This document shows, piece after piece, positions 24,950-33,540 of a stretch of DNA of 64,000 nt; the stretch's first letter is position 1; every line of letters starts with the position of its first letter. A program made the position numbers and the translations under genes. Under the pieces are notes generated by a model, which was not told where the DNA came from, did no database searches, and saw nothing but the letters and a program-made list of their open reading frames with translations. The stretch spans positions 124,001 to 188,000 of the forward strand of contig NZ_JAASAD010000002.1 of the NCBI RefSeq assembly GCF_012726175.1, read 5' to 3'. The stretch is from Micromonospora sp. HNM0581 (GTDB lineage: Bacteria > Actinomycetota > Actinomycetes > Mycobacteriales > Micromonosporaceae).

Positions 24950-24985
24950 CGGCCATGCCGGCGCGGTACACTGCCGGCATGGCCG
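24950..24985. promoter_or_regulatory. Palindrome with 13-bp perfect arms around the leuS leader -10 box
   Basis: CGGCCATGCCGGC (24950-24962) and GCCGGCATGGCCG (24973-24985) are perfect inverted arms separated by 10 nt that contain the -10 hexamer TACACT. The right arm includes the leader-peptide ATG. It could be an operator over the leuS promoter or, for transcripts reading in from mrpG, a hairpin. Confidence 0.6.
24967..24972 (+). promoter_or_regulatory. -10 element TACACT for the leuS leader transcript
   Basis: TACACT lies 6 nt before the leader-peptide ATG at 24979, the spacing of a leaderless start. No good -35 is visible. Confidence 0.55.
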
Positions 24986-25017
24986 GAGTTTTCCTGCTTC
25001 TTACCGGGCCGTGCTGA
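24979..25017 (+). CDS. leuS leader peptide (MAGVFLLLTGPC)
   Basis: A 12-residue frame, ATG 24979 to TGA 25015-25017, encodes three consecutive leucines (CTG CTT CTT, 24994-25002), two of them with CTT, a codon that is rare in this GC-rich sequence. It is followed 26 nt after its stop by a canonical terminator and 145 nt later by leuS. This is the arrangement of ribosome-mediated attenuation: ribosomes short of Leu-tRNA would stall at the Leu codons and let an antiterminator form. No experiment is implied. Confidence 0.75.
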   Translation: MAGVFLLLTGPC

Positions 25018-25046
25018 TGCGTTGACGCGTGACAGCACGGCGGCCC
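25006..25046 (+). promoter_or_regulatory. Candidate antiterminator helix of the leuS attenuator
   Basis: GCCGTGCTG (25008-25016) pairs with CAGCACGGC (25033-25041); GGGCC (25006-25010) can alternatively pair with GGCCC (25042-25046). The right side overlaps the first arm of the terminator, so the two structures exclude each other. The left side lies over the leader-peptide stop codon, where a finishing ribosome would cover it. Confidence 0.6.
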
Positions 25047-25067
25047 CTCCTGTGTGAGGGGCTTTTT
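25043..25067 (+). terminator. Intrinsic terminator of the leuS leader
   Basis: GCCCCTC (25043-25049), a 6-nt loop, GAGGGGC (25056-25062) and TTTTT (25063-25067) form a textbook Rho-independent terminator, one of the few U-tailed hairpins in this window. It stands between the leader peptide and leuS. Confidence 0.85.
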
Positions 25068-25161
25068 CGTGCCCGCCGCCGGCCCGTGAGGAGCCGTCGA
25101 GGCGGACCCGAGACCAGCCAGCACTCCGACGGACTCCGCCGAGCGACGCGAGGAGAAGGCC

Positions 25162-27987
25162 ATGACCGAGGTAGACGTCCCACCGTTCCGGTACACCGCT
25201 GCACTGGCCGACCAGATCGAACGCCGCTGGCAGGACCGGTGGGAGCGGGAGGGCGCCTTCCACGCGCCGAACCCGTCCGGTCCGCTGGCCGATCCGGCTC
25301 ATCCGCGCTCCGGTGCGGAGAAACTGTTCGTGCTGGACATGTTCCCGTACCCGTCCGGGGCGGGGCTGCACGTCGGGCATCCACTGGGCTACATCGGCAC
25401 CGACTGCTTCGCCCGGTACCAGCGGATGGCCGGCCGTAACGTGCTGCACGCGATGGGGTTCGACGCGTTCGGCCTGCCCGCCGAGCAGTACGCGGTGCAG
25501 ACCGGCACCCACCCCCGGACCACCACCGTGGCCAACATCGACCGGTACCGGGCGCAGTTGCGCCGGCTGGGGCTGGCGCACGACCAGCGGCGTTCGGTGG
25601 CCACCATCGACACCGACTTCTACCGCTGGACCCAGTGGATCTTCCTGCAGATCTTCGATTCCTGGTACGACCGGGAGGCCGGCCGGGCCCGGCCGGTCAG
25701 TGAGCTGATCGCGGAGTTCGCCGAAGGCTCGCGACCGACCCCGGACGGTCGGCCATGGAGCGGGCTGTCCGCCGCGGAGCGACGTGCCGTCGTCGACGAC
25801 CACCGCCTGGCGTACGTGTCGCAGGCGCCGGTGAACTGGTGCCCGGGGCTGGGCACGGTGCTGGCCAACGAGGAGGTCACCGCCGACGGTCGCTCCGAGC
25901 GGGGCAACTTCCCGGTCTTCAAGCGCAACCTGAAGCAGTGGATGATGCGGATCACCGCGTACGGCGACCGGCTACTGGACGACCTGGACAAGCTGGACTG
26001 GCCGGAACCGATCAAGCTGATGCAGCGCAACTGGATCGGCCGGTCGCACGGCGCCCACGTCGACTTCCCGACCCCGGTCGCCGCGATCCGGGTGTTCACC
26101 ACCCGTCCCGACACCGTCTTCGGCGCCACCTACATGGTGCTGGCCCCGGAGCACGAACTGGTCGACACCTTGGTGCCGTCGGCCTGGCCGGCGGGCACCC
26201 GGCAGGCGTGGACCGGCGGGCACGCGGGGCCCCGGGAGGCAGTCGAGGCGTACCGCAAGGCGGCGGCGGCCAAGACCGACGTGGAGCGGCAGGCCGAGAC
26301 GAAGGAGAAGACCGGCGTCTTCACCGGCGCATATGCCACCAACCCGGTCACCGGCGGGCAGATTCCGATCTTCATCGCCGACTACGTGCTGGCCGGCTAC
26401 GGCACCGGCGCGATCATGGCAGTGCCTGCCCAGGACGAGCGGGACTGGGAGTTCGCCGAGGTCTTCGAGCTGCCGATCGTGCGTACCGTGCAGCCACCGG
26501 AGGGCTTCGACGGCAGGGCGTACACCGGGGACGGCCCGGCGGTGAACAGCGCCGCGCCCGAGCGTGGCCTGGACCTGGACGGTCTTTCGGTGGCCGAGGC
26601 CAAGGCCCGGATCATCGCCTGGCTGGAGGAGACCGGCAACGGTCAGGGCGCGGTGACCTACCGGCTGCGGGACTGGCTGTTCAGCCGGCAGCGCTACTGG
26701 GGTGAGCCGTTCCCGATCGTCTACGACGCCGACGGTGCCGCCATCGCCCTGCCGGAGGAGATGTTGCCGGTCGAGTTGCCCGAGGTGGACGACTTCTCCC
26801 CGCGTACCTTCGACCCGCAGGACGCCGACAGCGACCCCGAGACGCCGTTGTCGCGTCGCCGCGACTGGGTCGAGGTCGAGCTGGACTTGGGTGACGGGCC
26901 GAAGCGCTACACCCGGGAGACGAACGTGATGCCGCAGTGGGCCGGCTCCTGCTGGTACGAGATGCGCTACCTGGATCCGACCAACGGGGCCCGGTTCGTC
27001 GACGCCGACAACGAGCGGTACTGGATGGGTCCGCGTGGCGAGGGCGACTGCGGCGGGGTCGACCTGTACGTGGGCGGCGCCGAACACGCCGTGCTGCACC
27101 TGCTGTACGCCCGGTTCTGGCACAAGGTGTTGTACGACCTGGGTCACGTGTCGTCGTTCGAACCGTTCCGCAGGCTGTTCAACCAGGGCTACATCCAGGC
27201 GTACGCGTACACCGACGCCCGGGGCGCGTACGTGCCGGCGGAAGAGGTCGCCGAGCGCGACGGTGGTTGGTTCCTGGGCGACGTCCAGGTCAACCGCGAG
27301 TACGGCAAGATGGGCAAGTCCCTGAAGAACGTGGTCACCCCGGACGAGATGTGTGCCGCCTACGGCGCCGACACGTTCCGGGTGTACGAGATGTCGATGG
27401 GCCCGTTGGAGGTTTCCCGTCCGTGGGAGACCCGGGCGGTGGTCGGCTCGTACCGGTTCCTGCAACGGGTCTGGCGGGCCGTCGTCGACGAGCGGACCGG
27501 CGAGTCCCGGGTCACCGACGATCCGGCCGACGAGCAGACCCGACGGCTGCTGCACAAGGTCATCGACGGGGTCCGGGGCGACATGGAGCAGATCCGGTTC
27601 AACACCGCGATCGCCAAGCTGATCGAGCTGACCAACGGGGTGACCCGGTTGTCGGCCACCCCCCGCGAGGTGGCCGAGCCGCTGGTGCTGATGGTCGCGC
27701 CGTTCGCCCCGCACATCGCCGAGGAACTGTGGCAGCGGCTGGGGCACCCGACCTCGTTGACGTACGCGGACTTCCCGGTCGCCGACCCGGCCCTGCTGGT
27801 CGCCGAGACGGTCACGTATCCGGTGCAGGTCAACGGCAAGGTCCGAGGTCGTATCGAGGTGCCCGCCGACGCAGCCGAGGAGGCCGTGCGGTCCGCCGCG
27901 TTGAACGCCGTGGTCGGTGTGCTGGCCGGCAGGGAACCGCGCAAGGTCATCGTCGTACCCGCCCGCATGGTCTCCGTCGTCCTGTAA
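25162..27987 (+). CDS. leuS: Leucyl-tRNA synthetase
   Basis: A 941-residue class I synthetase. The HIGH motif is HVGH (H70-H73) within [12 protein letters not shown]. The editing (CP1) domain carries [12 protein letters not shown] and [17 protein letters not shown]. The [16 protein letters not shown] segment precedes the KMSKS loop, here KMGKS (716-720). An anticodon-binding domain and a C-terminal domain ending ARMVSVVL close the protein. The enzyme charges tRNA-Leu and edits misacylated tRNA. ATG 25162 follows CGAGGAGAAGG. The length suits actinobacterial LeuS, which has insertions relative to E. coli. Expression appears to be set by the leader peptide/terminator at 24979-25067. Confidence 0.97.
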   Translation: MTEVDVPPFRYTAALADQIERRWQDRWEREGAFHAPNPSGPLADPAHPRSGAEKLFVLDMFPYPSGAGLHVGHPLGYIGTDCFARYQRMAGRNVLHAMGFDAFGLPAEQYAVQTGTHPRTTTVANIDRYRAQLRRLGLAHDQRRSVATIDTDFYRWTQWIFLQIFDSWYDREAGRARPVSELIAEFAEGSRPTPDGRPWSGLSAAERRAVVDDHRLAYVSQAPVNWCPGLGTVLANEEVTADGRSERGNFPVFKRNLKQWMMRITAYGDRLLDDLDKLDWPEPIKLMQRNWIGRSHGAHVDFPTPVAAIRVFTTRPDTVFGATYMVLAPEHELVDTLVPSAWPAGTRQAWTGGHAGPREAVEAYRKAAAAKTDVERQAETKEKTGVFTGAYATNPVTGGQIPIFIADYVLAGYGTGAIMAVPAQDERDWEFAEVFELPIVRTVQPPEGFDGRAYTGDGPAVNSAAPERGLDLDGLSVAEAKARIIAWLEETGNGQGAVTYRLRDWLFSRQRYWGEPFPIVYDADGAAIALPEEMLPVELPEVDDFSPRTFDPQDADSDPETPLSRRRDWVEVELDLGDGPKRYTRETNVMPQWAGSCWYEMRYLDPTNGARFVDADNERYWMGPRGEGDCGGVDLYVGGAEHAVLHLLYARFWHKVLYDLGHVSSFEPFRRLFNQGYIQAYAYTDARGAYVPAEEVAERDGGWFLGDVQVNREYGKMGKSLKNVVTPDEMCAAYGADTFRVYEMSMGPLEVSRPWETRAVVGSYRFLQRVWRAVVDERTGESRVTDDPADEQTRRLLHKVIDGVRGDMEQIRFNTAIAKLIELTNGVTRLSATPREVAEPLVLMVAPFAPHIAEELWQRLGHPTSLTYADFPVADPALLVAETVTYPVQVNGKVRGRIEVPADAAEEAVRSAALNAVVGVLAGREPRKVIVVPARMVSVVL

Positions 27988-28002
27988 CCCCGATCCACGC
28001 CC

Positions 28003-28067
28003 GTCGCGTCGATCATGAGGTTGGTGGCAGTTGTGGGATCGACCGTTGCCGTCGTCATCGACGCGAC
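28003..28067. repeat. Inverted repeat, REP-like element between leuS and a TVP38 gene
   Basis: GTCGCGTCGAT (28003-28013) and ATCGACGCGAC (28057-28067) are perfect 11-bp arms; pairing continues inward with mismatches. The kernel CGATCATGAGGTTGG resembles the element at 3210-3278. It sits between convergent genes in a 132-bp gap, where it may also act as a terminator. Confidence 0.5.
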
Positions 28068-28119
28068 CGGTGTGGACGGGTGACGTGGTGTGTGTCGCTG
28101 ATCGGGGGGACGGCGGGGG

Positions 28120-28881
28120 TCAGCGGTGGGAGCGGCGTTCGGCGCGCCACCAGCGGGCGAGCAGTACGGCGCCGGCGATGAAGCCCAGCGACGCCGGGGC
28201 GGCGGCGAACCAGTTGAACTCGTCAGGGCCGGTCACGGCCGCGCCGACGGCCGCGTAGCCGAACGCGGTCGGCGCGGAGGCGATCACGCTACCGACGAGG
28301 AACGGCAGCACCCGCGCACCGGTGGTGCCGTATCCGTAGCTGACCAGGCCGAAACCGGAGATCGGCAGCAACCGTACGGTGACCACGCCGAGGACGCTCT
28401 GCCGGGTGAACCAGCGGTCGAGGCGGGCCAGCCGACCTCGGACACGTTCGGCGACGAACTCCCGGCCCAGTACCCGACCCACGGCGAATCCGATCGCCGC
28501 TGCCAGCAGCGCGGCGCCGAGCGCGTACGCGGCCCCTTCCAGGGCTCCGAAGATTGCTCCGGCGGCGAGTGTGATGAAGGTACGGGGGACCAGCGCCACC
28601 AGTAGCAGCGCGCCGCCGACGACACCTGCCACCGGGGCGAGCCGACCCATCCGGTCGGCCAGGTCCGGCAGCGCTGTCGGTTCGGGGTGCGGCACCATCA
28701 GCAGCGTCAGCCCGAACGCGGCGAGCATGAGCAGCAGCAGTACGAACCGGGTGACCGATGGCGTCGCGGCGAGCAACAGCCGGCGCCGTGCGGTGGCCGG
28801 GGTGGTGTCGGGCTGCGGCGGGCCGGCTGCGGGGTCACCTGGCCGGCGCACCCTCAGGAGGCTGCGCAGCGCCCGGATCAT
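28120..28881 (-). CDS. TVP38/TMEM64 (DedA-like, VTT domain) membrane protein
   Basis: A 253-residue polytopic protein. After a basic, proline-rich N-terminus and a first transmembrane segment (TRFVLLLLMLAAFGLTLLMV), it shows the VTT-domain pattern: VALVPRTFITLAAGAIFG, GAALLAAAIGFAVGRVLGRE, the VVTVRLLPISGFGLVSYGYG motif with its conserved Arg and Pro, and a last helix. Members of the wider family act in lipid or undecaprenyl-phosphate translocation. ATG 28881 overlaps the gatD stop by 4 nt, so it belongs to the murT-gatD operon, which makes a lipid-carrier role worth considering (inference). Confidence 0.82.
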   Translation of the reverse strand: MIRALRSLLRVRRPGDPAAGPPQPDTTPATARRRLLLAATPSVTRFVLLLLMLAAFGLTLLMVPHPEPTALPDLADRMGRLAPVAGVVGGALLLVALVPRTFITLAAGAIFGALEGAAYALGAALLAAAIGFAVGRVLGREFVAERVRGRLARLDRWFTRQSVLGVVTVRLLPISGFGLVSYGYGTTGARVLPFLVGSVIASAPTAFGYAAVGAAVTGPDEFNWFAAAPASLGFIAGAVLLARWWRAERRSHR

Positions 28882-29597
28882 ACCCGGACGGTGGCCACCG
28901 CGGTCCGACGTTCGGCCCGCAGCCGGTCGGCCCAGGTGTCGTCCAACGGGGGCAACTGCTGGGCGCCGGTCGCCCAGCGCAGCAGCAGGTCGGCCAGGGC
29001 CGGGTTGCGGGCCAGGGCCGGGCCGTGCGAGTACGTGCCGAGCAGGTTGCCCCGCCAGGCGCCCTCGGTGGTCCCGTCGTTGCCGACCCCGGTGGTCACC
29101 CGGGCCAGCGGGGAGACGTCGGGGCCGAGGCGGGTGCGCCCGCCGTGGTTCTCGAATCCGGTGAGCGGTGGTAGGCCGAGGCGGGCGTCGATCTCACCGG
29201 CCAGCTCTCCCACTGCCCGGCTGGGGCCCCGGTCCGAGGAGAGATCGAGCAGTTCGAGGCCCTGGTACTGGGTGCCTTTGGCGAAGAAGGACGTGCCGAG
29301 CAACTGGTAGCCGGCGCAGACACCGAAGACCACCGAACCCTGGGCGACGGCCCGGTGCAGGCCGCCGTCGGCGAGCAGCCGTTGCGCGCCGAGCGCCTGT
29401 GGCCCGTCCTCACCGCCACCGATAAGGTAGATGTCGGCCGTGGTGGGCAACGGCTGGTCGGAGCGGACCTCCAGCACCTCGACCGGGAATCCGCGCTGCC
29501 TGGCCCGCCGGGCCAGGATCAGGGCGTTGCCCCGGTCGCCGTAGGTGGACAGCAGGTCCGGGTAGATCCAGACGATGCGCAGGTTCTCAGTTGACAC
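28878..29597 (-). CDS. gatD: Lipid II isoglutaminyl synthase, glutaminase subunit GatD
   Basis: A 239-residue class I glutamine amidotransferase of the CobB/CobQ-like GatD type. The nucleophile is Cys94 in VVFGVCAGYQLLG and the catalytic histidine is His191 in GTYSHGPALARNP. GatD releases ammonia from glutamine and passes it to MurT, which amidates the D-glutamate of lipid II to D-isoglutamine. The GTG start at 29597 lies 11 nt inside the 3' end of murT, and the stop overlaps the TVP38-family gene. The MurT-GatD pair is essential or important for peptidoglycan crosslinking in several Gram-positives. Confidence 0.92.
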   Translation of the reverse strand: MSTENLRIVWIYPDLLSTYGDRGNALILARRARQRGFPVEVLEVRSDQPLPTTADIYLIGGGEDGPQALGAQRLLADGGLHRAVAQGSVVFGVCAGYQLLGTSFFAKGTQYQGLELLDLSSDRGPSRAVGELAGEIDARLGLPPLTGFENHGGRTRLGPDVSPLARVTTGVGNDGTTEGAWRGNLLGTYSHGPALARNPALADLLLRWATGAQQLPPLDDTWADRLRAERRTAVATVRV

Positions 29598-30849
29598 GGT
29601 CCAACTCCGCTCGGATGTCCTGGAACGCGGTGTAGTTCGCGATGACCTCCAGCCGACCCGGCGGTACCGCCCGGACGGCGTCGTCGAAGGTGCGCACGTA
29701 CTGGAAGGGCACGTCGTTGACCTCCAGCCGCACTGCCAGGTCGTACGCCCGGTCGCCGGTGATGAGCACCAGACGTCCGCGCAGCGGGGCGAAGTCGACG
29801 TCGAAGAGCCACGAGGTGTCGAGCCCGTCGGGGTCCCGGGCGTTGATGGACAGCAGCGTCGGCGCCTCGTCGGCCATGTCGAACGCCTCCAGCCAACTGG
29901 CCGGGTTCTTGGCCAGCAGCAGTCGCACGGTGCGGCCCTCCCGGACGACCTGGGCGTAGCGCCCGGCCACGGAGGTCACGTCGCCGAGGCGGGGGACCGC
30001 GTCGAAGGGGCGGACACCGAACTCGGCGGCGACCGCGAGTGCCGTCGCCGCGTTGCCGACGTTGACCTTGCCGGGGAGTTGGAGTTTGACCTTGTACCAC
30101 GCGCCGGTCGGGTCGACGACGCCTTCGTCGTCCACGGTCCACTGTGGTTCGGGTCGGCGTAGCGGACAGCCGGTGCACCACCACTGCTCGCCGGAGCGTT
30201 GGATGGTGGAGCCGCACTCGGGGCAGACCCAGGAGTCGTCGTGCCATCGTTGCCCGGCGGAGAACCAGGTGACGTGCGGCGGGGTGATTCGCTGGTCGTG
30301 GGTGGCCGGTGGGGTGGCGGCCCAGACCACCATCGGATCGTCGGCGTTGGCGACGACACGGACGTCCGGGTGCCGGGCCAGTGCCGAGCGCCAGAGCTGC
30401 GCCATCATGGCGACCTCCTTGGCCCGGTCCAACTGGTCACGGGAGAGGTTCAGCAGCGCCACGACGTGCGGGTCGGTCGCCTCGATCACCTGGGCGAGAT
30501 AGTGCTCGTCGACCTCCAGCACCGCGTACGGGGTGCTGCCGGCCTTGGCCAACGCGGAGGTGTGCCCGGTGGGCATGTTGGCGCCGAACGAGTTGGTGGC
30601 GACCCGGCCGAGCACTCCGACGGCCGCGGCCGCGAGCCGGGTGGTGGTGGTCTTGCCGTTGGTTCCGGAGACCAGCGCGATGGCCCGGCCGGCGGCGAGG
30701 TGGGCGAGCAGTTCCGGGTCGATCTTCAGGCCGAGCCAGCCACCGATCACCGAGCCGTCGCCCCGGCCCGCCGCCCGGGACAACGCCGCGGCGGTCCGTG
30801 ACACGGAGCTGGCCACCTTCGCCCGCAGGGGCATCTTCGCGTCCGTCAC
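29587..30849 (-). CDS. murT: Lipid II isoglutaminyl synthase, Mur ligase-like subunit MurT
   Basis: A 420-residue Mur-ligase-fold protein. The ATP loop is [15 protein letters not shown]; the central domain has a four-cysteine zinc ribbon (C209-x2-C212 and C225-x2-C228), a hallmark of MurT; the C-terminal domain (DUF1727) includes [18 protein letters not shown]. The product amidates lipid II together with GatD. GTG 30849 is chosen because TAACCT lies 7 nt upstream on the minus strand, giving a leaderless start; an in-frame ATG at 30834 is the alternative. The gene is divergent from mraZ, placing lipid II amidation next to lipid II synthesis. Confidence 0.93.
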   Translation of the reverse strand: MTDAKMPLRAKVASSVSRTAAALSRAAGRGDGSVIGGWLGLKIDPELLAHLAAGRAIALVSGTNGKTTTTRLAAAAVGVLGRVATNSFGANMPTGHTSALAKAGSTPYAVLEVDEHYLAQVIEATDPHVVALLNLSRDQLDRAKEVAMMAQLWRSALARHPDVRVVANADDPMVVWAATPPATHDQRITPPHVTWFSAGQRWHDDSWVCPECGSTIQRSGEQWWCTGCPLRRPEPQWTVDDEGVVDPTGAWYKVKLQLPGKVNVGNAATALAVAAEFGVRPFDAVPRLGDVTSVAGRYAQVVREGRTVRLLLAKNPASWLEAFDMADEAPTLLSINARDPDGLDTSWLFDVDFAPLRGRLVLITGDRAYDLAVRLEVNDVPFQYVRTFDDAVRAVPPGRLEVIANYTAFQDIRAELDRVN

Positions 30850-30856
30850 CCGAGCG

Positions 30857-30862
30857 AGGTTA
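30857..30862 (-). promoter_or_regulatory. -10 element TAACCT for leaderless murT
   Basis: Read on the minus strand, TAACCT is followed by 7 nt and the GTG of murT. No clear -35 hexamer is seen at 17-18 nt. Confidence 0.5.
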
Positions 30863-31001
30863 CCGGACCAGTGGACCCGCGAGATCGCCACCGACAGGGT
30901 TCCGTCCGGGTCGGCTCTGCCGGCGTCCACGCGGTCGACGCGGGGCCGGACGGAGTCGATCTATGTCGGAAAGCGGACGCGGCCCGGGGCCCGCGCAGCC
31001 C

Positions 31002-31017
31002 TCCACTCCGCTCCACC
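31002..31017 (-). promoter_or_regulatory. MraZ-type direct repeats on the minus strand
   Basis: On the minus strand, GTGGAG begins at 31017 and again at 31007, exactly 10 bp apart. This matches the period and core of the plus-strand boxes at 31080-31109. It lies between the divergent murT and mraZ genes. Confidence 0.45.
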
Positions 31018-31073
31018 CTGCTTGACGTGCGGTTTCGTGGCGCGCCACGCCCGCGCCACGCGATCAAATCTGG

Positions 31074-31101
31074 TTGCGGGTGGAGGGAAGTGGAGTAGAG
31101 T
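31074..31101 (+). promoter_or_regulatory. Candidate mraZ promoter
   Basis: TTGCGG (31074-31079), a 16-nt spacer and TAGAGT (31096-31101) resemble a housekeeping promoter. The hexamers overlap the MraZ-type boxes, as expected for autoregulation. A 14-bp palindrome (CGTGGCGCGCCACG) lies just upstream at 31036-31049. Confidence 0.5.
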
Positions 31102-31109
31102 GGGGCGCA
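31080..31109 (+). promoter_or_regulatory. MraZ-binding box array
   Basis: Three 10-bp direct repeats start at 31080, 31090 and 31100 with GTGGAG, GTGGAG and GTGGGG. MraZ of other bacteria binds TGGGn-type repeats spaced one helical turn apart upstream of its own gene, so this is the expected operator of the dcw operon. Confidence 0.75.
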
Positions 31110-31189
31110 TTGGTGGGGCCGGGAGGGGCTCACCGGCCCGGGGGGTCGGCGGCGCGCGAACGCTGCTCAAGGGCGAGGGGGTTGGGCCG

Positions 31190-31621
31190 ATGTTTCTCGG
31201 CACCCACACTCCGCGTCTGGACGACAAAGGCCGGTTGATCCTTCCGGCGAAGTTCCGGGATGAGCTGGCGGGGGGTGTCGTGATCACCAAAGGGCAGGAG
31301 CGCTGTCTGTATGTCTTCCCGACGCCCGAGTTTCAGCTGATCGCGGAGCAGTTGCGCGCGCAGCCGATGACGCACAAGGCGGCCCGGGCCTACAGCCGGG
31401 TGTTCTTCGCCAGCGCGCACGACGAGGTGCCGGACAAGCAGGGCCGGGTGACCATCCCGGCGCACCTGCGCACCTACGCGGGGCTCGACCGGGATCTGGT
31501 GGTCATCGGTGCGAGCACCCGGGTGGAGATCTGGGACAGGGTCGCCTGGGAGACCTACCTCGCCGAGAGCGAAGACGACTTCGCCGACATCGAGGAAGGG
31601 GTGCTGCCCGGCGGTCTGTAG
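31190..31621 (+). CDS. mraZ: Transcriptional regulator MraZ
   Basis: A 143-residue protein made of two SpoVT/AbrB-like repeats: [20 protein letters not shown] at the N-terminus and [20 protein letters not shown] in the second half, each with the DxKGR(L/V) signature. MraZ forms rings and controls the dcw cluster by binding repeats in its own promoter. ATG 31190 follows GGGCGAGGGGG. Length is normal. It heads the cluster running to wag31; a hairpin follows the stop directly at 31621-31636. Confidence 0.97.
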   Translation: MFLGTHTPRLDDKGRLILPAKFRDELAGGVVITKGQERCLYVFPTPEFQLIAEQLRAQPMTHKAARAYSRVFFASAHDEVPDKQGRVTIPAHLRTYAGLDRDLVVIGASTRVEIWDRVAWETYLAESEDDFADIEEGVLPGGL

Positions 31622-31828
31622 GGCGTGGCGACGCCCGGCGTACTGCGAGATCTCCAGCCGCTTTCGAGTTCCTGGCATCCCTTCCCCGGTGCCAGGCGCG
31701 CGATCCGACCCCCGGGCTGTGCCCGACGGGCGGGCGGAGAGCGGATGGGGATCTGGCGGTACGACGGCACGGCGTCGTCCGACGAACAGGGCGCATGTAC
31801 ACAACCGGTCAGGACAGTGGGGGTCGAG
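31622..31828 (+). other. Structured mraZ-rsmH intergenic region
   Basis: This 207-bp gap contains a perfect hairpin starting on the last base of the mraZ stop (GGGCGT at 31621-31626 and ACGCCC at 31631-31636, 4-nt loop) and a second one (CCTGGCA at 31671-31677 with TGCCAGG at 31690-31696). Neither has a U tract. The rsmH frame stays open through much of it, but the sequence is not family-like. No separate gene is supported. Confidence 0.45.
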
Positions 31829-32935
31829 ATGGGGGAGCTACGCGGCACGCACGTGCCGGTGCTGCTCGAGCGGTGTCTCGAGCTGTTGGCTCCCGCGCTG
31901 GGCCGAGGTGAGCGCACCGTGCACGTCGACGCGACGTTGGGCCTTGCCGGCCACGCCGAGGCAGTGTTGCAGGCCCATCCGGAGACGGTACTTGTGGGCC
32001 TGGACCGGGATACCGAGGCGCTGGCCCACGCCAGGGTCCGGCTGGCCCGGTTCGCCGACCGCGTTCATCTGGAGCACGCCGTCTACGACGAACTGCCCGA
32101 GGTACTCGATCGGCTGGGCTGTCCGTCAGTGGACGGTGTCCTGTTCGATCTCGGTGTCTCCTCGTTGCAGCTCGACGCGCCCGACCGCGGGTTCGCCTAC
32201 GCGCAGGACGCGCCGTTGGACATGCGAATGGATCAGACCTGGGGGGTGACCGCCGAGGAGGTGGTCAACACCTACCCGCATCCGGATCTGGCCCGGGTGC
32301 TGCGGGTCTACGGCGAGGAGAAGTTCGCCGGGCGGATCGCCTCGGCGATCATCCGGGAGCGGGATCGTGGCCGGATCACCTCGTCGGCGCGGCTGGCCGA
32401 GTTGGTCCGGGAGTCGATTCCGGCACCGGCCCGGCGAACCGGGGGACACCCGGCAAAGAGAACGTTTCAGGCTTTACGGATCGAGGTAAACAGAGAACTG
32501 GCAGCGCTGGAGACAGCGTTACCGGCCGCTCTGGACCGGCTCGCTGTCGGTGGGCGCCTGGTGGTCCTGTCCTACCACTCGCTGGAGGACCGGCTCACCA
32601 AACAGGCGCTCGCTGACCGGGTCCGTAGCACTGGGCCGATCGACCTTCCGGTCGAGCTGCCCGGGTCGGAGCCGACGTTCCGGCTACTCAGCCGGGGCGC
32701 GGAACTACCCGGGGAGGGGGAGGTCACCGCGAACCCGCGAGCCGCTTCGGTGCGGCTGCGGGCAGCGGAGCGGATCGACCCACAGGCCCGGCAGCGGGGG
32801 CGTACCGACCGCGAACGGTATCGCCGCCGGGTGAAGGCGACGCACCAACCGGGGACGGGGTCGACCACGGCCTCCGATCCGGAACCGCGGCGGGTGCCGG
32901 GAGGCACCACGGACGAAGAGGGGGAGGGGACATGA
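31829..32935 (+). CDS. rsmH: 16S rRNA (cytosine1402-N4)-methyltransferase RsmH (MraW)
   Basis: A 368-residue methyltransferase. The N-terminus [18 protein letters not shown], the SAM motif [17 protein letters not shown], the [19 protein letters not shown] segment and the [12 protein letters not shown] motif are diagnostic. It methylates C1402 of 16S rRNA. The ATG at 31829 matches the family start; GTG at 31817 is in frame and possible. A basic, low-complexity tail of about 45 residues extends beyond the usual end. The stop overlaps the ftsL ATG by 4 nt. Confidence 0.95.
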   Translation: MGELRGTHVPVLLERCLELLAPALGRGERTVHVDATLGLAGHAEAVLQAHPETVLVGLDRDTEALAHARVRLARFADRVHLEHAVYDELPEVLDRLGCPSVDGVLFDLGVSSLQLDAPDRGFAYAQDAPLDMRMDQTWGVTAEEVVNTYPHPDLARVLRVYGEEKFAGRIASAIIRERDRGRITSSARLAELVRESIPAPARRTGGHPAKRTFQALRIEVNRELAALETALPAALDRLAVGGRLVVLSYHSLEDRLTKQALADRVRSTGPIDLPVELPGSEPTFRLLSRGAELPGEGEVTANPRAASVRLRAAERIDPQARQRGRTDRERYRRRVKATHQPGTGSTTASDPEPRRVPGGTTDEEGEGT

Positions 32936-33537
32936 ACGTAGACAAGCGTCGGGACACCACCGGCGTCGGGCAGCGCGCACCGCGGTCGGGGGGCCGGATC
33001 GTGGCGGAGCGGACCCGGGGGACGGGCGACGGCGCCCGGCGGACGGACCGGCCGAACCGGCCGGCGGAAACTCGCGCCCGGGGGGCGCGCGAGTTCCCGA
33101 CCCAGGGCAGCGCGGCGCTGCGTGCGGTGGAGCAGGCGACCGTCGCGCCCGAGCATCCGGAGGCACCACGGCTACGGGTCGCCCCGCCGCCGCCGGTGCG
33201 GGTACCGCGGGCGCCGTTCGCGGCGTTGGTGGTGGTGCTCGTCGTCGGCGGGGTGCTGGGAATCCTGGCGGTCAACACGAAGATCAACGAGAACGCGTTC
33301 CGGCTGGACGAGTTGCAGCAGCAACAGGCCAAGCTCGACGTGGAGCAGCAGCAGCTGAAGAAGCAGATCGCCGAGTCCGAGTCGCCGGGTAACCTCGCTG
33401 CCCAGGCCCGCAAGCTGGGGCTGGTCGAGTCGGGTGAGCTGGCGTACATCCGGCTGCCGGACGGCAAGATGATCGGGGTGCCGCAGCCGGCCGACGGCCA
33501 GGTCTCCATCACCAGCCAGCAGGGCGGACAGGGGTAG
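32932..33537 (+). CDS. ftsL: Cell division protein FtsL-like
   Basis: A 201-residue bitopic protein in the ftsL position. Residues 1-93 are a basic, disordered cytoplasmic tail; a single transmembrane segment spans about 94-115 ([19 protein letters not shown]); it is followed by a glutamine-rich coiled coil ([20 protein letters not shown]) and a short periplasmic end. FtsL works with FtsB/DivIC and FtsQ to activate FtsW-FtsI at the septum. Sequence identity in FtsL is low, so position and topology carry the call. The N-terminal tail is longer than in most FtsL proteins. The start overlaps rsmH; ftsI follows after 3 nt. Confidence 0.88.
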   Translation: MNVDKRRDTTGVGQRAPRSGGRIVAERTRGTGDGARRTDRPNRPAETRARGAREFPTQGSAALRAVEQATVAPEHPEAPRLRVAPPPPVRVPRAPFAALVVVLVVGGVLGILAVNTKINENAFRLDELQQQQAKLDVEQQQLKKQIAESESPGNLAAQARKLGLVESGELAYIRLPDGKMIGVPQPADGQVSITSQQGGQG

Positions 33538-33540
33538 GCC

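Noticed and set aside
24950..24985. Simple terminator of the mrp operon
   Set aside because: Possible, but there is no U tract and the palindrome encloses a good -10 box, so it was listed as regulatory with the terminator as the alternative.
31625..31828. N-terminal extension of RsmH starting at GTG 31625
   Set aside because: The extra 68 residues do not resemble the family, and the region is filled by two hairpins; the ATG at 31829 matches the conserved N-terminus.
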